A DNA stretch of 64,000 bases from PALSA-1004 sp041483135 (lineage in GTDB: Bacteria > Pseudomonadota > Gammaproteobacteria > Burkholderiales > SG8-41), in contig JBGPFE010000011.1 of assembly GCA_041483135.1 (NCBI GenBank), positions 1-64,000 on the forward strand, read 5' to 3'. Both the position numbers and the translations under genes were made by a program. Positions 47,073 through 55,026 of the stretch are shown here, piece by piece. The notes below the pieces were generated by a model that saw only the letters and a program-made list of their open reading frames with translations, was not told where the DNA came from and ran no database searches. The first letter of the stretch is position 1, and each line of letters opens with the position of its first letter.

Positions 47073-47213
47073 ATGGAACTCATGATGTATGGATTGATCG
47101 CAGTGTTGATGGCGAACGCGTTGGCTGCGCTTGGCGGCGTCTGCGCCAGCGGACTTATTGGCGGCCGTGAGCGCATCTATAATGGGCAACACGATGCTGC
47201 GAGGCGCCGGTAA
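47073..47213 (+). CDS. Possible small membrane protein (46 aa)
   Basis: ATG 47073 opens MELMMYGLIAVLMANALAAL, followed by GGVCASGLIGGRERIYNGQH and a basic end. One hydrophobic helix, and GGAGCGCAGG just upstream. It is too short for confidence, but it sits in line with three further exported-protein genes on the same strand. Confidence 0.35.
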   Translation: MELMMYGLIAVLMANALAALGGVCASGLIGGRERIYNGQHDAARRR

Positions 47214-47242
47214 AAAATGTTTTCCGTGTGGAGCGCAAGCGC

Positions 47243-47629
47243 ATGAAAATCCTGATTGGCGCAATGCTGGTGATGTCGGTGGTGGCCGCGCAGCCGGCGG
47301 CGGCGGCCGGGCCGTGGCATAGTTTCGGCGGCGGGCGGTTCGACGTCCAGGCGCAGCGCGAGCGGCCGGGCGAATTGCAGCGCCAGCCGCCAGGCGGATT
47401 CCAGCGCCAGCCGCCGGGCGGATTCCAGCGCCAGCCGCCGGGCGGATTCCAGCGTCAGCCGCCGGGCGGATTCCAGCGTCAGCCGCAACGGGACTATCGC
47501 CGCGAGGCTCCGCCCGAGCGCGGCCAGCGCAGCGACGGCAGGATGACCGATGAAGAGAGGCGCAACTTGAACCGCGATCTCGACCGCGCCAACCGCGAGA
47601 TCTACAAGGACAAGGGCAGGCAACGCTGA
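47243..47629 (+). CDS. Exported repeat protein with tandem QPPGGFQR octapeptides
   Basis: 128 residues. A signal peptide (MKILIGAMLVMSVVAAQPAA) precedes four exact QPPGGFQR units plus a partial one (DNA 24-bp direct repeats at 47381-47485). The C terminus is highly charged (DEERRNLNRDLDRANREIYK). The middle is expected to be disordered; the end is probably a helix. Function unknown. The near-identical 24-bp units suggest recent slippage expansion. Confidence 0.75.
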   Translation: MKILIGAMLVMSVVAAQPAAAAGPWHSFGGGRFDVQAQRERPGELQRQPPGGFQRQPPGGFQRQPPGGFQRQPPGGFQRQPQRDYRREAPPERGQRSDGRMTDEERRNLNRDLDRANREIYKDKGRQR

Positions 47630-47661
47630 GTTGTTGCTTCGTCCACGCAGGAGAACGACAC

Positions 47662-48198
47662 ATGAAACGGATATTATTGACCCCGATTTTCTCGCTGGCA
47701 TTGTTGGCGGCCTGCGCTGTGCCGGCGCTGGCACAGGGCCTGCCCGGTGCCACGGTGAACCCGGACACCAAGGCAGGCGCAGCTTCAGGCCGCCCGGCCG
47801 ACCATGATGCGCTGAAGAGCCGCATGCAGGAGCGCTGCAAGGACAACCCTCAGCAGTGCGAAGACATGAAGGCGAAGATAAAGGAGCGGCGCGAGCAGTG
47901 CAAGGCGGACCCGCAGAAATGCCGCGAAGAGATGAAAGCGCGCCGGGCCGAGCGCTGCAAGGCGGACCCGCAGCGCTGCGAAGAGGAGAAAGCCAGGCGC
48001 GAGAAACGGCGCGCGGAATGCAAAGCCGACCCCGAGAAGTGCCGCGCGGAAAGGAAGGCACGCTTCGAGCAGCGCTGCAAGGCGAACCCGCAGCGCTGCG
48101 AGAAGATCAAGGCGAAAATCAAGGAACGGCAGGAGCAATGCAAGGCCGATCCGGCGAAATGTCCCGCCGGCAGAGATCGCCAGCTGCCGGGCAAGTAG
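47662..48198 (+). CDS. Exported Cys-rich protein with six CX6C motifs in a 40-residue double repeat
   Basis: 178 residues. Signal peptide to about A25 (LLAACAVPALAQ; also a possible lipobox LAAC). Mature cysteines fall at 59/66, 80/87, 99/106, 120/127, 139/146 and 160/167. Each pair is CK(A/D)(D/N)PxxC and successive pairs are spaced 21, 19, 21, 19, 21, giving a 40-residue superperiod. The intervening segments are Lys/Arg/Glu-rich helices such as EDMKAKIKERREQ. Disulfide-linked or metal-binding helical hairpins are plausible. I do not recognise a named family. Confidence 0.75.
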   Translation: MKRILLTPIFSLALLAACAVPALAQGLPGATVNPDTKAGAASGRPADHDALKSRMQERCKDNPQQCEDMKAKIKERREQCKADPQKCREEMKARRAERCKADPQRCEEEKARREKRRAECKADPEKCRAERKARFEQRCKANPQRCEKIKAKIKERQEQCKADPAKCPAGRDRQLPGK

Positions 48199-48211
48199 CG
48201 AGTACGCGGCG

Positions 48212-48367
48212 ATGGAACGGCTGATTTACTGGGTACTGTTCGTAGCGGGCCTGGTCCTCGCCGGGTGGCTGCCGGCGAAAAGCGTATTCTCGAACCCGGC
48301 CGTTCCGGCTGCGACAGCGGTTCCGCCGCCCGCTATTCCCGCCGGTCACAATAAAGGGCGGACGTGA
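48212..48367 (+). CDS. Small single-pass membrane protein (51 aa)
   Basis: MERLIYWVLFVAGLVLAGWL is one transmembrane helix; a Pro/Ala-rich periplasmic tail ends GHNKGRT. It begins 13 nt after the Cys-rich gene and its stop overlaps the GTG of the DUF1800 gene (GTGA), so it is translated in the same transcript. Confidence 0.55.
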   Translation: MERLIYWVLFVAGLVLAGWLPAKSVFSNPAVPAATAVPPPAIPAGHNKGRT

Positions 48368-49830
48368 GGGCGCTCGCCCGCATTCTGGTGCTGGCCGGCG
48401 TTGTTCTGGCGTGGCCTGCCGCGTCAGCCGCCGCGCCGATGGGGCTCGACGAGGCGCGCCATCTGCTGAACCGCACCAGCTTCGCCGCCAGTCCCGATGA
48501 CATCAACGCGTTTGCCAAACTCACGCGCGCGCAGGCGGTCGATCAATTGCTGGCGTGGACTTCCAGCCGGATGGTCACGCCGCCGCCGGCCTGGGTCGGC
48601 AACTTCGAATCGCCGCGCCGGCTGCGCGGCATGAGCGAGGAAGAGCGCAAGGCGTTTCAGCGCGACCAGTTCGAGAAAAACGTCGAGCTGCGCGGCTGGT
48701 GGATGACCGAAATGCTGACCACGCCGTCGCCGCTGACCGAAAAGATGGTGCTGTTCTGGCACAACCATTTCGTGTCCAGCCTGCAAAAGGTCAAGTCGCC
48801 GGTACTGATGTACCGCCAGAACCTGCTGCTGCGCAAGCATGCGCTCGGTTACTTCGGCGACCTGCTGCACGACGTGTCCAAAGATCCGGCGATGGTGATT
48901 TATCTCGACAGCGCATCGAACCGCAGGGGCCAGCCCAACGAGAACTTCGCGCGCGAGGTAATGGAATTGTTCACGCTCGGCGAAGGCCACTACAGCGAGC
49001 AGGACATCAAGGAAGCGGCGCGCGCATTTACCGGCTGGAGCCTCGAGCCCGACCGCGGCGAATTCGTGTTCCGGCAGCCGATCCACGATGACGGCGTCAA
49101 GACCGTGCTCGGCCGCAGCGGCAACTTCGACGGCGATGCGGTGCTCGACATACTGCTCGCGCAGCCGCAGACCGCCGAGTTCGTCGTCACCAAGCTGTGG
49201 CGCGAGTTCGTGTCGCCGACCCCGGACCCGCTGGAAGTCAAGCGCATCGCGCGCATGTTCCGCGACAACCGCTACAACATCAAGGTCGCGGTGCGCGCCC
49301 TGCTGACTTCCGATGCATTTTACGCGCCGCAGAACCGCGCCGTGCTGATCAAGTCGCCGGTTGAGCTGGTCGTCGGCACGCTGCGCCAGTTCCGGTTCGA
49401 AACCGGCGAACCGTTGCCGTTCCTGTTCGCCTCGCGCGAGCTCGGCCAGGATCTGTTCGCGCCGCCCAACGTCAAAGGCTGGCCGGGCGGCGAAGCGTGG
49501 ATCAACAGCGCGACGCTGCTGCGGCGCAAGCAGCTGCTCGAGCGCCTGTTCCGTGGGCAGGAGATGCGGCAGATACCGGTTGCGATGGCGCGCGACGGCG
49601 AGAAGGCCAAGGGCGCCGGCCGGCTTACTGACGGCAGGGAGCGCCTGATGCGTGCCATGCTGGATATCAATTTCGACAGCGATAAATGGCTCGCGCAATT
49701 CCGGCCCGGCGACCCGCCGCTGGCGAAAGTGGTGCTGGCGGCCGATCCCGTCAGCCCGCCGGCGGCAGGCGCGCAAGGCGTTGAGATGCTGCGGCAGCTG
49801 GTGCTCGATCCGGTGTATCAACTGAAGTAA
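48364..49830 (+). CDS. DUF1800 domain exported protein
   Basis: 488 residues. Signal peptide (ARILVLAGVVLAWPAASAAA), then the family blocks DEARHLLNRTSFAAS, MVLFWHNHFVSSLQKVK, ENFAREVMELFTLGEGHYSE, AARAFTGWSL, and PPNVKGWPGGEAWINSATLL. DUF1800 proteins of unknown biochemistry are almost always encoded with a DUF1501 protein, as here. Start GTG 48364 overlaps the upstream small gene. Confidence 0.9.
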   Translation: MRALARILVLAGVVLAWPAASAAAPMGLDEARHLLNRTSFAASPDDINAFAKLTRAQAVDQLLAWTSSRMVTPPPAWVGNFESPRRLRGMSEEERKAFQRDQFEKNVELRGWWMTEMLTTPSPLTEKMVLFWHNHFVSSLQKVKSPVLMYRQNLLLRKHALGYFGDLLHDVSKDPAMVIYLDSASNRRGQPNENFAREVMELFTLGEGHYSEQDIKEAARAFTGWSLEPDRGEFVFRQPIHDDGVKTVLGRSGNFDGDAVLDILLAQPQTAEFVVTKLWREFVSPTPDPLEVKRIARMFRDNRYNIKVAVRALLTSDAFYAPQNRAVLIKSPVELVVGTLRQFRFETGEPLPFLFASRELGQDLFAPPNVKGWPGGEAWINSATLLRRKQLLERLFRGQEMRQIPVAMARDGEKAKGAGRLTDGRERLMRAMLDINFDSDKWLAQFRPGDPPLAKVVLAADPVSPPAAGAQGVEMLRQLVLDPVYQLK

Positions 49831-49844
49831 GGAAGCGGCCGAAG

Positions 49845-49945
49845 GCCAGCTATCAGCGCTCAGCTTTCAGCAACCAGCCTGAAACAGTGCGCCGCAGGCG
49901 CAGATTATCGGCTGACCGCTGAATGCCGAACACTGAAAATGGGAG
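49845..49945. repeat. Inverted-arm repeat, GGTCAGC/CTTTCAGC word
   Basis: Left arm CAGCTATCAGCGCTCAGC then TTTCAGCAACCAGC (49850-49878); right arm GGCTGACCGCTGAATGCCGA then ACACTGAAAA (49911-49939). It fills the gap between the DUF1800 and DUF1501 genes; GGGAGACCC then supplies a binding site for the latter. Confidence 0.65.
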
Positions 49946-49951
49946 ACCCAT

Positions 49952-51112
49952 ATGGACCGGCGTGAATTCCTGCACCTGACCGGCGCGGCCGCAGTGGCGG
50001 CGTGGCTGCCCGGGACTGCGTTAGCGCAGCGTGCGGCTGGTCGCTACGACAATCTGCTGATCCTGGTCGAGCTCAAAGGCGGCAACGACGGTTTGAACAC
50101 CGTCGTGCCGTATGCCGACAGCGAGTACTACAAACTGCGGTCGCGCATCGCGATACCGCGCGACCAGGTGCTGCAGCTCGATGGCCGCACCGGCTTGCAC
50201 CCGTCGCTGCAGCCGCTGATGGCGCTGTGGCAGAACCGTGAGCTGGCGGTGGTGCAAAGCGTCGGCTATCCGGGCGCCAATCTGTCGCATTTCCGCTCGA
50301 TCGAGATCTGGGACACCGCATCGAAGAGCAGCGAATACCTGCCCGACGGCTGGCTGACGCGCGCTTTCGCCGACTCGCCGGTGCCGCAGTCTTACGCGGC
50401 GGACGGCATCATCGTCGGCTCGAACGAGCTGGGACCGCTGGCCGGCGGCAGCACGCGCGCGCTGGCACTGACCAACACCGAGCAGTTTCTGCGCCAGGCC
50501 AAACTTGCGGGGCTGGAAGGCACCTCGCGCAATCCCGCGCTCGCCCACATTCTCAAGGTCGAGCAGGACGTGGCGCAGGCGGCTGCCAACCTCAACACGA
50601 ATTACACCTTCCGTGCTGAATTTCCGAACCACCCGCTCGGCAACGCGTTCAAGACCGCGGCGCAGGTAGTCGCGAGCAAGGCCGGCATCGCCGCGGTCAA
50701 GGTGTCGCACACCGGCTTCGACACCCACAGCGGCCAGCAGGGCACGCAACAACGCCTGCTGAAAGAGCTTGCCGAGGGACTCACCGCGATGCGCTCCGCG
50801 CTGCAGGAGGTAGGGCGTTGGGATTCGACGCTGCTGCTGACCTACTGCGAATTCGGCCGCCGGCCGCAGGAAAACCAGAGCGGCGGCACCGATCATGGCA
50901 CCGCCAATGCGCATTTCGTGCTCGGTGGCCGCGTCAAGGGTGGCCTTTATGGCCTGCCGCCGGCTTTGACCCGGCTCGACGGCAACGGCAACCTGCCGTT
51001 CGCGGTCGATTTCCGCGATCTTTACGCGACCGCGCTCGACCGGTGGTGGGGCGTTAATTCGAGCGTCGCATTGAATGGCAAATTCAGGCCGGTCGACGTG
51101 CTTAAGGCCTAG
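49952..51112 (+). CDS. DUF1501 domain exported protein
   Basis: 386 residues, sulfatase/alkaline phosphatase-like fold. The N terminus MDRREFLHLTGAAAVAAWLP is a Tat-like signal. Conserved blocks: LLILVELKGGNDGLNTVVPY, GLHPSLQPLMALW, VQSVGYPGANLSHFRSIEIW, HTGFDTHSGQQGTQQ and TYCEFGRRPQENQSGGTDHGTANAHFVLG. Partner of the DUF1800 protein. Its TAG stop is the TAG at the left end of the MITE-like element, so the last residues (DVLKA) abut the insertion point. Confidence 0.92.
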   Translation: MDRREFLHLTGAAAVAAWLPGTALAQRAAGRYDNLLILVELKGGNDGLNTVVPYADSEYYKLRSRIAIPRDQVLQLDGRTGLHPSLQPLMALWQNRELAVVQSVGYPGANLSHFRSIEIWDTASKSSEYLPDGWLTRAFADSPVPQSYAADGIIVGSNELGPLAGGSTRALALTNTEQFLRQAKLAGLEGTSRNPALAHILKVEQDVAQAAANLNTNYTFRAEFPNHPLGNAFKTAAQVVASKAGIAAVKVSHTGFDTHSGQQGTQQRLLKELAEGLTAMRSALQEVGRWDSTLLLTYCEFGRRPQENQSGGTDHGTANAHFVLGGRVKGGLYGLPPALTRLDGNGNLPFAVDFRDLYATALDRWWGVNSSVALNGKFRPVDVLKA

Positions 51113-51217
51113 TGCCGTTCCAACGATTCCGAGGTATCTGTGATGGATGATCGAGGCACGATATTCAGCAGAAGGATCGTCGTTGCCATTAGGCCAACCA
51201 AGTTCGAACGGCACTAG
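51109..51217 (+). mobile_element. 109-bp MITE-like element, copy B
   Basis: Begins CTAGTGCCGTTCCAAC at the DUF1501 stop codon and ends GTTCGAACGGCACTAG, 7 nt before the next gene. The terminal 12 nt are perfect inverted repeats. Same length and orientation relative to the upstream gene as copy A (33199-33307). Between its two TAG codons one frame stays open for 34 codons in both copies. Confidence 0.88.
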
Positions 51218-51224
51218 CCTGGAC

Positions 51225-52340
51225 ATGCTGCGGTTGTTGCTTGCCGCTACGCTGATAGCCGGGGCAGGCGTAGCAACCGCAGCGCCGACGCCCCCCGCGC
51301 AGCCTGCCAGCGGCCCGGGCGGCGCCGATTACCGCCACCGCGCTGTCGTTGCGTCCACTTATGGCACCGGCGGCACCCAATTCTGGCTATTCGAGCCCGC
51401 CGGCCCGCAGCCCAAAGCGGCGCCGGTCGTGGTCTTCAGCCACGGCTGGGGCGGCGTTAACCCCGAGCCCTACCGCGCCTGGATCGACCATATCGTCAGG
51501 CGCGGCAATATCGTGATCTACCCTCGCTACCAGGCTGACATTCGCACTCCACCGCGCGATTTCACCCCGAACGCCATCGCCGCGGTCCGCGCCGCGCTTG
51601 AGGTGCTGCGCACCGATGCCAACCGGGTGCGTCCGGATCAGACCCGTTTCGCGCTCGTAGGGCACTCGATTGGCGGCCTGTTGAGCGCGAACCTCGCGGC
51701 ACTTGCTGCGCGTGCCGGACTGCCGCAGCCGCGCGCCGTAATGAGCGTCGAGCCGGGTAAAACGTGGAACATCGCGCGCCGCATTGCTTTCCCGCTCGAG
51801 GACTTGAGCGCGGTGCCGGGCAGCACGCTGCTCCTGGCGGTCGCCGGCGACCGCGACCGCCTGGCGCGCGCTACCGACGCCAGGCGTGTTTACTACGAAA
51901 CCATCCAGGTGCCGCCGCAGAACAAGAATTTCGTGCTGGTGATGTCGGATACCTACGGCTCCCCGCCGCTCGAAGCGCACCATTTCGCGCCGCTCGCGCG
52001 CGGTGGGGCGGCCGCGCCGCCGATGTCGGAAGGGCGGCAGCCCGGCATGCAGCGCGAACGGCAGATGGAGCGGCGCGCCGCACGCGGGGATATCGTGGAC
52101 GAGACCCTGCCCGAGCCCCGGGACGAGGACGAGCTGCCCGACGTCGGGGTAGCGTTGGTAACCACTCCCGACGCACTCGATTTCTATGGGTTCTGGAAGC
52201 TGTTCGATGCGCTGTCCGACGCCGCGTTCTACGGCAGGAACCGCGAATACGCGCTCGGCAACACCCCGCAGCAGCGCTATATGGGGGCCTGGAGCGACGG
52301 CCGGCCGGTCAGGGAGCTTGTCATCCTCGACAGTCCATGA
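51225..52340 (+). CDS. Exported alpha/beta hydrolase
   Basis: 371 residues. Signal peptide LLLAATLIAGAGVATAA. Oxyanion-hole loop VVVFSHGWGGVN, nucleophile elbow LVGHSIGGLLSANLA, and a late histidine in LEAHHFAPLA. A charged low-complexity insertion (residues about 268-315, rich in Arg, Glu and Asp) precedes the conserved end FYGFWKLFDALSDAAFYGRN. Resembles chlorophyllase or dienelactone-hydrolase-like secreted esterases. Start ATG 51225; the frame extends up into the MITE-like element and is rejected. Confidence 0.8.
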   Translation: MLRLLLAATLIAGAGVATAAPTPPAQPASGPGGADYRHRAVVASTYGTGGTQFWLFEPAGPQPKAAPVVVFSHGWGGVNPEPYRAWIDHIVRRGNIVIYPRYQADIRTPPRDFTPNAIAAVRAALEVLRTDANRVRPDQTRFALVGHSIGGLLSANLAALAARAGLPQPRAVMSVEPGKTWNIARRIAFPLEDLSAVPGSTLLLAVAGDRDRLARATDARRVYYETIQVPPQNKNFVLVMSDTYGSPPLEAHHFAPLARGGAAAPPMSEGRQPGMQRERQMERRAARGDIVDETLPEPRDEDELPDVGVALVTTPDALDFYGFWKLFDALSDAAFYGRNREYALGNTPQQRYMGAWSDGRPVRELVILDSP

Positions 52341-52357
52341 TCGCGACCCCCCTATAG

Positions 52358-52377
52358 GCGGCTGGTATTCCAGCCGC
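52358..52377 (+). other. Perfect hairpin
   Basis: GCGGCTGG-TATT-CCAGCCGC, 8-bp perfect stem, no T run. It recurs in part at 52430-52440 (CCAGCCGCC), so the region may fold into alternative structures. Confidence 0.4.
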
Positions 52378-52397
52378 GCTGGCGGGTGAAAAAGGCC

Positions 52398-52450
52398 GGG
52401 CCGGCTATTTATGCAAAGGGCATGAACCGGCCAGCCGCCGTTGTTTTTTT
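52398..52450 (+). terminator. Candidate terminator of the hydrolase gene
   Basis: GGCCGG and ATGC arms pair with GCAT and CCGGCC across 52400-52432, followed by AGCCGCCG and TTGTTTTTTT. The stem is interrupted but the T run is good. Confidence 0.5.
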
Positions 52451-52556
52451 GCTGTTTTTGGCCCGGTTTTTACGCCGCCGCCTCCTGATTTCATATATCA
52501 TTACGCAATCGCGAGGCACCTCTGCGCAGGCCGTACGCAAAGCGGCAGCAGCTAAG

Positions 52557-52590
52557 AGCCCCTAACATAATCATTGAGTTAGGGGCTTTT
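52557..52590 (+). terminator. Strong intrinsic terminator or attenuator before the DGQHR gene
   Basis: AGCCCCTAAC (52557-52566), an 11-nt loop, then GTTAGGGGCT (52578-52587) form a perfect 10-bp stem followed by TTT. It ends only 33 nt before the downstream ATG, too little room for a full promoter plus leader, so attenuation of a transcript from upstream is possible. Confidence 0.65.
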
Positions 52591-52622
52591 AGTGTGAAAA
52601 TAAACTCGAAAGACACACAACC

Positions 52623-53753
52623 ATGCTTGCAACAAGAATTCGCCAGAAGGACGGCATCTTTTACTTCGCGAGCTATCCCGCGAAAGAGGTCCTCGACAAG
52701 GTCCGCTTCATCAGCCGCTTTTACGGGGAGGACGAGCAGATTGCGCCGCAATCGGTGCCGCAGAGCGACGAGATCGCGCAATTCATCGCGCGCATCGAGC
52801 GCACCGACGCCGCGTTCCAGCGCATGCTGTCGCGCGCCAAGGTACGCTCGCTCAAGAATTTCTACGAAATGGCGGTTTCGCAGCCGCCGATCCCCGGCAC
52901 GGTGCTGCTCTTTACCAACGACAGGCTCAACTTTCGCGCGATGGAGGGCCAGGACAGCATCGGCAACCTGCAGGAGCCGGCGTCCAAATACCTGATCATC
53001 GACGGCCAGCACCGGCTGGCCGCGCTGCGTTTCTACCTGAGCGAGCACCCCGACGAAGCCAAGAGCATCAACGTGCCGTGCGTGATTTTCGACGGCCGCA
53101 GCGAGGACTTCGCGGCCGAGATGTTCGTGATCATCAACTCGACGCCGACCCGCATCAACAAGAGCCACCTGGTCGACCTCTACGAGCGCGTGTCGTGGGC
53201 CGACCCCGACCGGCGCTTTGCGGCGCGCATCGTGGACAGCCTGTACACCGAAGGCGACAGTCCGCTGCGCTACCGCATCAACCGCCTCGGCGGCCGCAGC
53301 CAGAAAGACAAGTGGATACTGCAGGCGGAGCTTTTCAACGAGCTGTACCGCTGGGTGCGCGCGGAGTGGAAGAAGATCAAGCAGGCGACCAACAGCTACC
53401 GCGAGGCCGAGAAGTACTACGGCATGGTGCGCGACTTCCTGAAAGCCGCCCAGAAAGCGTGGGGCGACACGTGGGCGAACGACAACTACATGGTCACCAA
53501 GCCCGTCACGCTGAAAGCGATGATACGGGTATGCGCCGATCTGTCACGCGAGGATGCCGATCCGGCCGACGGCCGCGTCAAGCGCTGGGAGGAACGCCTG
53601 GCCGTCTGGAGCGACCAGCAGAAGGCGTTCAAGTCGGAAGGCTTCTACGAGCGCTTCGCCGCCAAGGGCGAAGTCGAGCGCGTCGCGCGGATTCACCGCG
53701 ATCTGGCGAGGGCTGCGGGTATCGAGGTCAAAAGCGCCGCGAAAAGCGGGTAA
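52623..53753 (+). CDS. DGQHR-domain protein (DndB-like superfamily)
   Basis: 376 residues. The eponymous DGQHR lies at residues 127-131 (YLIIDGQHRLAALRFYL), followed by PCVIFDGRSEDFAAEMFVII and NSTPTRINKSHLVDLYE, which match DndB/DptB-type proteins and their relatives. In phosphorothioate systems DndB represses the dnd operon and can bind DNA. None of dndA, C, D, E or F is visible here, so this is an orphan. The downstream genes are metabolic. The perfect terminator-like hairpin just upstream may govern expression. Confidence 0.8.
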   Translation: MLATRIRQKDGIFYFASYPAKEVLDKVRFISRFYGEDEQIAPQSVPQSDEIAQFIARIERTDAAFQRMLSRAKVRSLKNFYEMAVSQPPIPGTVLLFTNDRLNFRAMEGQDSIGNLQEPASKYLIIDGQHRLAALRFYLSEHPDEAKSINVPCVIFDGRSEDFAAEMFVIINSTPTRINKSHLVDLYERVSWADPDRRFAARIVDSLYTEGDSPLRYRINRLGGRSQKDKWILQAELFNELYRWVRAEWKKIKQATNSYREAEKYYGMVRDFLKAAQKAWGDTWANDNYMVTKPVTLKAMIRVCADLSREDADPADGRVKRWEERLAVWSDQQKAFKSEGFYERFAAKGEVERVARIHRDLARAAGIEVKSAAKSG

Positions 53754-53787
53754 CACTGTCAGAACCGGCGTCGATGATTTGTCGACG

Positions 53788-54507
53788 CTAAGCGCCGAGC
53801 TGGCCGGCAAGATCGTTGAAGTCCCCGGCATTGATGTCGAACGCCGGCTCGGGGCTCAGATCGGGATGCTTGCCTTTGCCGTATTCGAGCGGCCGCAATA
53901 CGAGCGCGGTTTTCAGACCCTGTTTTGCCGCATGGCGCAGATCGTCCTTGTGCGCCGCGACCATCATCACTTCTGCCGGCTTTAGTCCGAGGATGTCCGC
54001 TGCGCCGAGATAGGCTTCCGGATCCGGCTTGTAGTGATGGAAAACCTCGGCCGACAAAATCAAATCCCACGGCAGCCCCGCGTTTTTCGCCATGTTGTTG
54101 AGCAGCGCGACGTTGCCGTTCGACAGCGTTGCGATCGTGAATTTCTTCTTCAGCCGCTTCAGCCCCTTCACCGAGTCCGGCCACGGCTTGAGGCGGTGCC
54201 AGGCGAGGTTGAGGTTGATTTTCTCTGCTTCGGTCAAAGTCGTGATTTTGAATTTGGCGAGCACTTCGTCGAGGATAATGCGGTGCAGATCGTCGATTTT
54301 CGTCCACGGCAGCTCTCCGCTCGTTACGCGATTCATCGCCGGCCTGTAACCGGCGCGCAGTGCGTCGGCGAATTTCACGGCGTTGACACGCAAGCCTTTG
54401 TCTTTGGCAAGCGCGCGGACTTCGCGTGCGATGCTGCCGCGCCAGTCGACGACCGTGCCGAAGACGTCGAAGGTCAGGGCCTTGACCTGGGCGAGTTCGG
54501 GTTTCAT
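53788..54507 (-). CDS. HAD-superfamily hydrolase, haloacid dehalogenase type II
   Basis: 239 residues. Nucleophile aspartate in LTFDVFGTVVDWRGSI, motif II IATLSNGNVALL, lysine in FHHYKPDPEAYLGAAD, and MMVAAHKDDLRHAAKQG. This is the L-2-haloacid dehalogenase subtype; real substrates are often unknown. The start ATG 54507 overlaps the RidA stop (ATGA), so the two form an operon led by the RidA-like gene. Confidence 0.88.
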   Translation of the reverse strand: MKPELAQVKALTFDVFGTVVDWRGSIAREVRALAKDKGLRVNAVKFADALRAGYRPAMNRVTSGELPWTKIDDLHRIILDEVLAKFKITTLTEAEKINLNLAWHRLKPWPDSVKGLKRLKKKFTIATLSNGNVALLNNMAKNAGLPWDLILSAEVFHHYKPDPEAYLGAADILGLKPAEVMMVAAHKDDLRHAAKQGLKTALVLRPLEYGKGKHPDLSPEPAFDINAGDFNDLAGQLGA

Positions 54508-54857
54508 TGCTGGGCGGCGACGACCATGATTTCGACCAGCGTGTCGGGCGTGCCGAGCCGCGTCTCGACGCAGGCGCGCGCCGGGGTGTTCTTCGGGTCG
54601 ACCCACGCCGCCCACGCTTCATCCATTTGCGCTTTCAGGCGCATGTCGGTCACGTAAACCATCGCCGACAGCAGCCGGGACTTGTCGGTGCCCGCGAGCT
54701 TCAGCAGCCCGTCTATTTTTTTCAGTATTTCCTCGGTCTGGGCCTTCATCGGCGCGCCGCGGTTGTCCGCCGTCAGGCCGGCCAGATAGACGGTGCCGTT
54801 GTGAATCACCGCGCGGCTCAGGCGCGAGTCGGATTGGTGGCGTGCAATGGTGCTCAT
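54504..54857 (-). CDS. RidA family protein (YjgF/YER057c/UK114)
   Basis: 117 residues. VIHNGTVYLAGLTAD, AQTEEILKKIDGLLKLAGTD, VYVTDMRLKAQMDEAWAAW and ARACVETRLGTPDTLVEIMV. The conserved arginine of the CxEtRLxxp block, needed for deaminating enamine/imine intermediates in RidA, is present. It precedes and overlaps the haloacid dehalogenase-like gene. Confidence 0.9.
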   Translation of the reverse strand: MSTIARHQSDSRLSRAVIHNGTVYLAGLTADNRGAPMKAQTEEILKKIDGLLKLAGTDKSRLLSAMVYVTDMRLKAQMDEAWAAWVDPKNTPARACVETRLGTPDTLVEIMVVAAQQ

Positions 54858-55026
54858 GGAGTTCTCCCGGTGGTTGTGAAGATATAGACGCGCCGCGAGG
54901 CGGCGCACGTTTCCCAGTTTCCTCATTGTGCAATGAACCGGCATGCCGCGCAAACCCGCGTTCCGATTTGACAGCGCATGGCGCGCGCCGCACCATCTGC
55001 GCCTGCGCAATATAAGGAATCGAACA

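Noticed and set aside
47381..47485. Direct 24-bp repeats considered as a CRISPR array
   Set aside because: No spacers; the units are contiguous and encode QPPGGFQR in a signal-peptide protein.
52440..52622. tRNA or small RNA gene in the gap before the DGQHR gene
   Set aside because: No cloverleaf or conserved RNA could be traced; only hairpins are supported.
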